DNA of 64,000 bases from an uncultured Agrobacterium sp. GTDB taxonomy: Bacteria; Pseudomonadota; Alphaproteobacteria; Rhizobiales; Rhizobiaceae. The position numbers and the translations under genes are program-made. The notes beneath the pieces were generated by a model, which did no database searches, was not told the DNA's origin, and was given only the letters and a program-made list of their open reading frames with translations. This document shows positions 48,481-54,804 of this stretch, one piece after another (within the stretch, counting starts at the first letter, position 1; each line of letters starts with the position of its first letter). The stretch covers positions 62,001 to 126,000 of the forward strand of contig CAJYTK010000013.1 of assembly GCA_913777615.1 (NCBI GenBank), given 5' to 3'.

Positions 48481-48500
48481 AATCAATTCGATATCAAGTC

Positions 48501-48532
48501 GAGGGGCGCGGGTATTTACATCCGCGCCCCTC
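48501..48532 (+). terminator. Hairpin after mrcA
   Basis: GAGGGGCGCGG ... CCGCGCCCCTC, an 11-bp stem with a 10-nt loop, followed by GCATTTATT, a weak T tract. It is a likely, possibly partial, terminator before prfB. Confidence 0.7.
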
Positions 48533-48580
48533 GCATTTATTCACCCAGGCAGTTTTTTAAGAAGGCGAAGAATCTGCGAA

Positions 48581-49712
48581 ATGCGCAATGAAATCGTAAA
48601 TGTAGTCGACGAAATCAAGCAGGCCATAAGCCTGCTGAGGAGGCATCTTTGACTGGGACCAGGCGATAAGACGACTGGACTGGTTGAACAACAAGGCAGA
48701 GGATCCGACCCTCTGGAACGATGCCGGTGAAGCGCAGAAGCTGATGCGCGAACGCCAGCAACTGGACGAATCCATCACGGGCGTTCGCTCGCTCGAGCAG
48801 CAGGTCAACGACAATATCGAGTTGATCGAGATGGGTGAGGCTGAAGGCGACGACGAAATCGTACGTGAAGCGGAAGAGGCGCTTAAGGCGCTCAGAAGCG
48901 AGGCGAACCGTCGCCAGGTGGAAGCGATGCTTTCCGGCGAGGCCGATTCCAACGATACTTATGTCGAAGTGCATTCCGGTGCCGGCGGTACGGAAAGCCA
49001 GGATTGGGCGAGCATGCTGCTGCGCATGTATACGCGCTGGGCCGAGCGCCAGGGTTTCAAGGTCGAAGTTCTGGAAGTGCATGATGGCGAAGAAGCCGGA
49101 ATCAAGTCTGCGACTATCCTCGTCAAGGGCCACAATGCCTTTGGCTGGATGAAGACCGAGTCCGGGGTTCACCGTCTTGTGCGTATCTCACCTTACGACA
49201 GCAACGCACGCCGCCACACGTCGTTTTCTTCCATCTGGGTCTATCCGGTGGTGGATGACTCGATCCAGATCGACATCAACGAAAGCGATTGCCGTATCGA
49301 CACCTACCGGTCGTCCGGCGCCGGCGGTCAGCACGTCAACACGACCGACTCGGCGGTGCGTATCACTCACATTCCGACCGGTATTGCCGTTGCCTGCCAG
49401 CAGGAGCGGTCTCAGCACAAGAATCGCGCCAAGGCGTGGGAAATGCTGCGGTCGCGTCTTTACGAAGTCGAGCTGCAAAAGCGCGAAGAGGCCGCCAATG
49501 CGCAGGCCGCGTCCAAGACGGATATTGGCTGGGGTCACCAGATCCGCTCCTACGTTCTGCAGCCCTATCAGCTGGTCAAGGATCTGCGCACCGGAGTGGA
49601 AAGCACCTCGCCAAGCAGCGTTCTCGATGGCGATCTCAACGAGTTCATGGAGGCAGCGCTTGCTCACCGCATCAGCGGCGGCGCGGGAGTGGAAGTTTCC
49701 GATATCGATTGA
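48581..49712 (+). CDS. prfB: Peptide chain release factor 2 (programmed +1 frameshift)
   Basis: Releases peptides at UGA and UAA codons. Translation starts at ATG 48581 ([19 protein letters not shown]), meets an in-frame TGA at 48650-48652 after 23 codons, and must shift +1 to continue at GAC 48651, giving join(48581..48649, 48651..49712), 376 aa. After the shift comes [19 protein letters not shown]. The codon-recognition loop is S203-P204-Y205, where E. coli has SPF, and the catalytic GGQ is residues 248-250. The full length matches usual RF2. It lies after mrcA with its own short leader, and a terminator follows. Confidence 0.96.
48638..48653 (+). promoter_or_regulatory. RF2 autoregulatory frameshift site
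   Basis: Shine-Dalgarno-like AGGAGG (48638-48643), 3-nt spacer CAT, then CTT TGA C. This is the same layout as the E. coli prfB site: when RF2 is scarce, the ribosome pauses at TGA and slips from CTT to TTT (+1), making more RF2. Confidence 0.95.
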
Positions 49713-49740
49713 TCGTTGCTTTAAAGGGCTATGAGATCAT

Positions 49741-49775
49741 GACCTCTCGCGGCATACGCTGCGGGAGGTCTTTTT
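49741..49775 (+). terminator. Terminator of prfB
   Basis: GACCTCTCGC ... GCGGGAGGTC (10-bp stem with one mismatch) followed by TTTTT, 28 nt after the prfB stop. Confidence 0.9.
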
Positions 49776-49970
49776 ACGGCATCTGGCTGGCAATCTTCTA
49801 CCATCTGCCCGGCGATCGGAATTTTTGAAAAGCTCGATGAGCCGATTAGAGCGTTCTATATGATACGGAAATGTCTTAGGAGTTCCGTGCGGACGAATGG
49901 TGCCTAGGCCGCACCATAGTTTTGCAGGGCGCACATCGGTAGATCCAGGCAACTTGGCAGGAGATTGACG

Positions 49971-50435
49971 TTGAGACAGGCTCTTTACATCGTCGATGTT
50001 CAACTGAGCTTTAAACCCCCGCAGCGCCTCGTTGAGGACATCGCGGCTCTTGCTTTGAAAATGCCGAGCATTGCAAGCGTCGAGCGGCATGATGAAAAGA
50101 TCACACCCTTTGAACGGCAATTGGGTTGGAAACCGGCCAAAGACGATGAGTCACTGGTGGCTGGGGATCGAGTCTTCGTCAAGCATGGTTATTCGCCGCC
50201 AAGGGACGCCATCGACTATCTTTTGTCGCTGGAACTCGATCGGGTTTTGGTTTGTGGTATCCAAACCGATACTTGCGTTCTGGCTGCCGGATTCTGTCTA
50301 TTCGACGCTGGCCTTTCGCCCACTCTCTTGCCGTGGCTGACCGTTGGTTCCAGTCTGGACCGGTCGGGCGCACTGGGTGTTAGGCTGTGGAAGCACCATT
50401 TCGGCGCAGTTCTAAGCGGACCCGAAGAACTTTAG
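49971..50435 (+). CDS. Isochorismatase-like cysteine hydrolase
   Basis: A 154-aa hydrolase of the isochorismatase/nicotinamidase fold. The triad is visible: Asp in LYIVDVQLSF, Lys in VFVKHGYS and Cys in CGIQTDTCVLAA. The protein is short for the family, and the middle part holds ASVERHDEKITPF. The substrate is unknown; family members act on nicotinamide, carbamoyl or isochorismate-type groups. The TTG at 49971 is 7 nt after GGAG; another TTG at 49965 is too close to it. It stands alone between prfB and a minus-strand gene, with 195 nt upstream that show no gene. Confidence 0.82.
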   Translation: MRQALYIVDVQLSFKPPQRLVEDIAALALKMPSIASVERHDEKITPFERQLGWKPAKDDESLVAGDRVFVKHGYSPPRDAIDYLLSLELDRVLVCGIQTDTCVLAAGFCLFDAGLSPTLLPWLTVGSSLDRSGALGVRLWKHHFGAVLSGPEEL

Positions 50436-50528
50436 GCGCTCTCTATCGGTTTCCGACAGATTGTGACGAAAGCGGCCATTATGGTCCTAAGCTGCATTTA
50501 GGCAAGGGGCGAGACACAGCGAACCGTT

Positions 50529-51029
50529 CTAATTGGACGCCTTTTCGATCTTCATGTCACCCAGTTCGTCGATGAGGATGGTCCATGCATCGGGCTCTTT
50601 CTGAGCCGGATCGGTCTTCAGATGCACCGTGACGAATAGGCCAGGCAAGCTGGATGCGCCTGCTGAGCTTTCCGGACGGATGTCGGTGACGTAGGCTTTC
50701 ATCTGGGTAAACTCTTCCAGTTCGAGCGTATCGACCAAAGCGGGGCCATCTGCAGTGTAGGCGATCTGTTGGAGGTAGATTTTCGCCGTACCGTCTCCCT
50801 GACGCATGGCGACGACCTTGTAATAGCCGCGCGTGGGCTCGGCGCGCGCAGTCGGGTTGTTTTGCGCAGGCTCGCTCGGCTTGGCTGCGTCATCCGCTGG
50901 TTCACGCTCCCACATGCCGCTGCTGGTGACGAAGATCGTCGAGACGGGCAGGGCTTCGATGTCCGGAGTTTGAGCGAAGGCCTGACTGAAGCTGCCAAGC
51001 AGGAGCGCTGCCGCAAAAAGAGCTTTCAT
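50529..51029 (-). CDS. Secreted hypothetical protein, 166 aa
   Basis: Not recognised. It has a clear signal peptide (MKALFAAALLLGSFSQAFAQ) with cleavage after AFA, then an acidic/Pro-rich stretch (REPADDAAKPSEPAQNNP) and a soluble part with YYKVVAMRQGDGTAKIYLQQ and LELEEFTQMKAYVTDIRP. It ends with WTILIDELGDMKIEKASN. The ATG at 51029 follows AAAGGACGTGACC and starts 14 nt after the nadK stop on the same strand, so both may form an operon. A periplasmic role is inferred from the signal only. Confidence 0.8.
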   Translation of the reverse strand: MKALFAAALLLGSFSQAFAQTPDIEALPVSTIFVTSSGMWEREPADDAAKPSEPAQNNPTARAEPTRGYYKVVAMRQGDGTAKIYLQQIAYTADGPALVDTLELEEFTQMKAYVTDIRPESSAGASSLPGLFVTVHLKTDPAQKEPDAWTILIDELGDMKIEKASN

Positions 51030-51043
51030 GGTCACGTCCTTTA

Positions 51044-51817
51044 TCAATTGGTGAACTGCTCTGCGAGAATGCGGTCAGACCAGGAACGATCCGGATCCGA
51101 AAGAATTCTTGCCGTTCTGTCCTGAGAAAGCGCAATTTTGACGCTGCGAACGGATTTGACCTCACGATGATCAGCAACCGCGTTAACGGGGCGCTTTTCA
51201 AATTCATGGACATGAATATCCACCGTGACCTGGTTGGGTAACAGCGCACCGCGCCAGCGTCTTGGGCGGAAGGCGCTTACGGGGGTCAGCGCAAGAAGCG
51301 GAGATTCGAGAGGCAGGATCGGACCATGGGCAGAGAAGTTATATGCCGTTGAACCCGCAGGCGTAGCAACCATCACTCCGTCGCAGATCAACTCTTCCAG
51401 TCTCGTCTTGCCATCTATATCGACGCGAAGCTTTGCGGCTTGGTGAGATTGGCGAAATAGGCTGACCTCATTCATTGCAAGTGCCGAAACTTCGTTGCCA
51501 GTTTCGTCCACTGCGGTCATTTTAAGGGGGTGGAAATCGTTGCCGGTGGCAATCGCGATCCGCTCATGTAGCCGTGACACTCTGTAATCATTCATCAGGA
51601 AGCCGACCGAGCCACGGTTCATACCATAGACGCGCTTTCCGAGGTTCATCGTTTCGTTCAGAACCTGTAGCATAAATCCGTCGCCCCCAAGTGCGACGAT
51701 CACCTCCGCCTCTTCGAAAGAGGCATTGCCATATTCGCGGATGAGGTCTTCTCTTGCTGCCTGCGCGTGATCTGCGGGGGATGCAACGAAGGAAATTTTG
51801 TATACTGAGCGCGACAT
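51044..51817 (-). CDS. nadK: NAD kinase
   Basis: Phosphorylates NAD+ to NADP+. The 257-aa enzyme has VIVALGGDGFMLQVLNE (the GGDG motif with catalytic Asp) near residues 40-56, GMNRGSVGFLMNDY near 68-81, AMNEVSLFR, and VATPAGSTAYNFSAHGPIL. The ATG at 51817 (MSRSVYKISFVASP) follows GGGATGACCGT; a long in-frame extension to 52264 reads through non-coding sequence and is rejected. It is shorter than E. coli NadK, as usual in alphaproteobacteria. Confidence 0.95.
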   Translation of the reverse strand: MSRSVYKISFVASPADHAQAAREDLIREYGNASFEEAEVIVALGGDGFMLQVLNETMNLGKRVYGMNRGSVGFLMNDYRVSRLHERIAIATGNDFHPLKMTAVDETGNEVSALAMNEVSLFRQSHQAAKLRVDIDGKTRLEELICDGVMVATPAGSTAYNFSAHGPILPLESPLLALTPVSAFRPRRWRGALLPNQVTVDIHVHEFEKRPVNAVADHREVKSVRSVKIALSQDRTARILSDPDRSWSDRILAEQFTN

Positions 51818-52048
51818 ACGGTCATCCCGATTGATGCTCTCTGGTACATGAAGAAATGCATCATGGACAAGCTCTTTCGGACCGCAAGCGCCAACTCGCG
51901 TTTCACACCTCCACGGACTGGTAATTGTTTTTCTTCGGTGCGGGAGAAGCGGTGGCGCGAGCCATGCCTTAAATATTAACGACGGACCATCGACGGTTGG
52001 AACAAAAGGAATTTCTCTCCGTTCTCTCCGCTCAATGGAGATTGTAAC

Positions 52049-52210
52049 ATGACGTCGCAAGGTACTTCCGGTCGCCGAAGAGTTCTTGAGGCCGCAAACA
52101 AGGCCTCCGCTACTACCTATAAGCCGATCATCATGCCGCTTGCTGGAACTTATGTTGCCATGATCTTCCGCAGGGGGATCAGGAGTGCATCTAAACTGGT
52201 AAAAACTTGA
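52049..52210 (+). CDS. Candidate small protein, 53 aa
   Basis: Not recognised. ATG at 52049 is 8 nt after GGAG (52037-52040). The protein starts MTSQGTSGRR, has a short hydrophobic part IIMPLAGTYVAMIF near residues 27-40 and a basic end (RRGIRSASKLVKT), so it may be a small membrane protein. The gap 51818-52048 to nadK shows nothing else. No homologue can be named by eye. Confidence 0.45.
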   Translation: MTSQGTSGRRRVLEAANKASATTYKPIIMPLAGTYVAMIFRRGIRSASKLVKT

Positions 52211-52326
52211 ACGTAGCCTGGCGTTACTACGCCTTGCCGATGAGCGGCAGCGCGACCCACACATTTACAGTCCACGGATCTGATTTCAGAAAAATCGACC
52301 GTCGATCACCGCGAGAGGAGAATGAC

Positions 52327-52578
52327 ATGAAGGAAATTCTCATAACCGCCGCAGCCTTGGTTTTTACTGCCGGTACGGCCTTCGCTGACTGTATCAAAAA
52401 TATCGAGACCACGGCGGTGCCGCCCGGTATCGACCGCGAGTTCACGACAGCGAGCATTTCGGCGTCGCCGGAGATGCATCAAAAGACCGCGCTCGTACTG
52501 AAGAAAACAGACAGGCTTCCTGGAAACGCCGAAACAACTGTTGCCTCACCAGAAAGCGCAGTGGCAAGAATGCAGTAA
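52327..52578 (+). CDS. Small secreted protein, 83 aa
   Basis: Not recognised. It has a signal peptide (MKEILITAAALVFTAGTAFA) cut before Asp-Cys, leaving about 63 residues with one cysteine, TTAVPPGIDREFTTASISAS and a Thr/Glu/Ala-rich end. The ATG at 52327 follows GCGAGAGGAGAATGAC, a strong site, which excludes the longer in-frame start at 52207. A terminator follows 18 nt after the stop, supporting a real short transcript. Confidence 0.7.
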   Translation: MKEILITAAALVFTAGTAFADCIKNIETTAVPPGIDREFTTASISASPEMHQKTALVLKKTDRLPGNAETTVASPESAVARMQ

Positions 52579-52595
52579 GAGTGTGATTCCGAAGC

Positions 52596-52635
52596 AAAAA
52601 GGCCGCGCTACGGACGAATGGGCGTGGCCTTTTTT
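52596..52635 (+). terminator. Terminator after the small secreted protein gene
   Basis: AAAAAGGCCGCGC ... GCGTGGCCTTTTTT: a stem with one bulge, flanked by A and T runs. It can serve both this gene and the minus-strand gene at 52670-52855. Confidence 0.85.
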
Positions 52636-52669
52636 CGAGTCTGAAAGGAACGGCGCCTTTTGCCAGACC

Positions 52670-52855
52670 TCACGAATCAAGCCTTAGCGTAAGCTGACGG
52701 ATACTCTTTTTCTTCAAGTTGTAGAGAGGCTTCGTCGTCATCATCTCCGTCTTTCGGCGGAGGTCTCGTCGGCGCTCTTCTGCGCGCTCTCTCAAACTTC
52801 TGGATTGCGCTACGAGCGCAAGTGCGTGTTCTATCGATCTTTCTGACGTGGTCAT
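52670..52855 (-). CDS. Small basic protein, 61 aa
   Basis: Not recognised. The ATG at 52855 is 5-7 nt after a strong AAAGGAGAT, and the frame starts MTTSERSIEHALALVAQSRS and continues with a helix of alternating charge (LRERAEERRRDLRRKTEMM) and a Lys-rich end. A longer overlapping minus-strand frame (52994-52677) begins with GTG and lacks such a site, so this frame is preferred. A terminator (52596-52635) lies just downstream. Confidence 0.6.
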   Translation of the reverse strand: MTTSERSIEHALALVAQSRSLRERAEERRRDLRRKTEMMTTKPLYNLKKKSIRQLTLRLDS

Positions 52856-53022
52856 CCAAATCTCCTTTGTTCACTTTATGTTCTTTTTTGAATGATTCGT
52901 CAATATCGTCCAGTTCAGCCGCTTCAGTGCGTGTACGTGAAGCATCACCGCACCCTCCAGTCAGAGTCCTTCTAATCTTCGTCGTCGCTCTCACCCGCGG
53001 CGGGCGGTTTCGCGAGAAAACG

Positions 53023-53054
53023 AAAAAAGGCCCGGCAGAGCCGGACCTTTTTTT
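53023..53054. terminator. Bidirectional terminator
   Basis: AAAAAAGGCCCGGC-AGA-GCCGGACCTTTTTTT, with one mismatch in the stem. It lies 22 nt after the minus-strand gene at 53076-53288, whose transcript it should end. Confidence 0.88.
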
Positions 53055-53075
53055 AATAAAGACAGCGTTTTCGTG

Positions 53076-53288
53076 TCAGGAAAGAGCGCGTTCTTCTGTG
53101 AAGCTATCCGCAGAAAGCCGACCGCTTGCGAGCGCCACGATGGCGAGCGCGGCGTGCTGGCGATCCCAGCCAGCACTTTCGGCTATTTCAAGCAACCCAT
53201 TGATGGAAGGCTCGAGAGCGAACTGGCATTCCGCCTGGTAGTCCATTGTGTCGATCGTGAGCGAAGGCGGATTGATCAAAGCGCGCAT
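53076..53288 (-). CDS. Small hypothetical protein, 70 aa
   Basis: Not recognised. It begins MRALINPPSLTIDTMDYQAE and contains FALEPSINGLLEIAESAGWD and HAALAIVALASGRLSAD, a soluble, probably helical protein. The ATG at 53288 has GGAGTGCTGC directly upstream and TATAAT slightly further on, whereas the frame could also be opened to 53438 without a ribosome site. The terminator at 53023-53054 supports a short transcription unit. Confidence 0.6.
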   Translation of the reverse strand: MRALINPPSLTIDTMDYQAECQFALEPSINGLLEIAESAGWDRQHAALAIVALASGRLSADSFTEERALS

Positions 53289-53456
53289 GCAGCACTCCAT
53301 TATATCACATATCCTGCTCCCCATTGCAGAACATGCGCGAAATTCATTAGCTTTTTGAAGCCGAACGTCGTTACGACGTCGAGCAGTATCAAGCGACGAA
53401 TCCCCAGCGTGGGGAGATTCTTTTATCTTAGCTGGCATGTCAACCAGTCGGGAGGA

Positions 53457-53702
53457 CTATGCATCTTTTCGATTGTGCCTGAAGGGTCGCTTTCGCCAGA
53501 CGAGAAGCGCCATGAGATAGAGCGCGAAGGTCACGAACCAAACGAGCGGAAACGCCAGGAACACAGCCCCATACCCGCAGCCGCCGTCGAAACAGGTTCC
53601 GAAGGTCGCGGCTTGCACCACAGTCCTTCCTATAAAGAAAGAGACGAGGCCGGTTCCCACGACGCCTCCAAGCAACAACACGATATTGGTGAACAGTCTC
53701 AT
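53457..53702 (-). CDS. Small membrane protein, 81 aa
   Basis: Not recognised. Two membrane helices are clear: LFTNIVLLLGGVVGTGLVSF (residues about 3-22) and AVFLAFPLVWFVTFALYLMA (about 46-65), separated by a short segment with two cysteines (GTCFDGGCGYG) and followed by a basic end (WRKRPFRHNRKDA). The second reading frame over the same DNA (53721-53440) lacks helices of this quality. No good ribosome binding site precedes the ATG at 53702. Confidence 0.55.
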   Translation of the reverse strand: MRLFTNIVLLLGGVVGTGLVSFFIGRTVVQAATFGTCFDGGCGYGAVFLAFPLVWFVTFALYLMALLVWRKRPFRHNRKDA

Positions 53703-54158
53703 GGCGCCGGAGTATGATCAAGAATAAGACGTCTTTGCGGACATCTAGGAAGAAGCAGCTCTAGCAGCACTATTTTGATGGAGTGGGTGGCGCTCACTCG
53801 GTCCTGTGGCATCGGTAGGTCCTTCTAGCCCTCCAGCGCTCGCTCACAGTCCGGTAGGAATCGTCTGAAGACTCACTCAGAGGAGCGGTGCAGCCTGTGC
53901 CTATCGTCTTGCCCGCGCCCCTAGAACCCAGTGTGCGAGCCGAGACTTTCGGGTCGTGCGTTCTCCGATCAAAACTGTCGAGAGAGTGTTCAAGCGTCGC
54001 GCAGCCTTTTTGCTTGCCTGAACCGTATCCGCCTATCTTACTCGATACAGATTGTAATGCGCGTAGTTTACGGCGTTCTCTGCGCCACGAGAGGCGCTAT
54101 ATCTTGCGCAGATACCTAACTTGATGTGTGAGAAACAGGCTGTAAGCCTTTGAAAGAA
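53703..54158. other. Gene-free stretch next to tRNA-Lys
   Basis: No gene is supported in these 456 nt. Noted structure: TCTGCGC ... GCGCAGA enclosing GCGCC-ACGAGA-GGCGC near 54077-54111, which can form two alternative hairpins. The words CGGTAGG (near 53813 and 53850) occur twice. The position beside a tRNA makes it a possible relic of an integrated element, but no integrase is seen. Confidence 0.4.
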
Positions 54159-54234
<76 letters not shown>

Positions 54235-54346
54235 GACCGGCACCGTGTGGCGGTGTGAGGGGGCGTATAAAGGGGTTCATTTCCCTTGTCTAGCGCCAAA
54301 GACGAAATATTGCGATTTTTCTTCTGGGAGTGATGCTCTTTCAATG

Positions 54347-54372
54347 AAAAAGCCCGGAAAACCGGGCTTTTA
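54347..54372. terminator. Terminator after the GlsB-like gene
   Basis: AAAAAGCCCGG-AAAA-CCGGGCTTTTT, a perfect 11-bp stem with A and T flanks. It ends the minus-strand gene at 54397-54648. Confidence 0.93.
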
Positions 54373-54396
54373 AAAAGAAAGTTTTTTTGACGCGTT

Positions 54397-54648
54397 TCAG
54401 CGCCTTATCGCTCTCGCGACTGCAATGAGGATGCAAGCGCCGATGAAACCAGCGATCAGATAGCCAATCCAGCCGCCCAAAACGATTCCGAACACCGACA
54501 GGATGGCGTTGGCGATCACTGCGCCCACGATCCCGAGGATGATGTTCATCAAAACACCCATATTGCTCTTCATGAACTGCTCTGCGAGCCACCCGGCGAT
54601 GCCACCGATGATGATTGCTGCGAGCCAACCGATACCTGCTGCTTCCAT
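54397..54648 (-). CDS. GlsB/YeaQ/YmgE-family stress-response membrane protein
   Basis: An 83-aa protein that is almost wholly membrane-embedded, with three helices and the family pattern IIIGGIAGWLAEQFMKSNMG, NIILGIVGAVIANAI and GWIGYLIAGFIGACILI. Transglycosylase-associated/GlsB proteins are induced by acid or other stress in several bacteria; the exact role is unknown. The ATG at 54648 follows TGGAGGGTAATC, a strong site; a longer frame to 54720 is rejected. Confidence 0.9.
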   Translation of the reverse strand: MEAAGIGWLAAIIIGGIAGWLAEQFMKSNMGVLMNIILGIVGAVIANAILSVFGIVLGGWIGYLIAGFIGACILIAVARAIRR

Positions 54649-54804
54649 GATTACCCTCCATCTATGGACACTATTTGCTTGTGCACACTCTAATGGCTGA
54701 AACCGAAAGAAGTTCCACATCTTAGGCGTAACGCCGCTGTTGAATTGCCTTATAGGTCCATTATCTAGGCCCCATGATTCGACAGGAGCAGAAGGGTATC
54801 CGTG

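Noticed and set aside
51818-52264. Long N-terminal extension of nadK
   Set aside because: The extension crosses a gap with a plausible plus-strand small ORF and adds non-conserved, Arg/Ser-rich sequence; the ATG at 51817 gives the family start.
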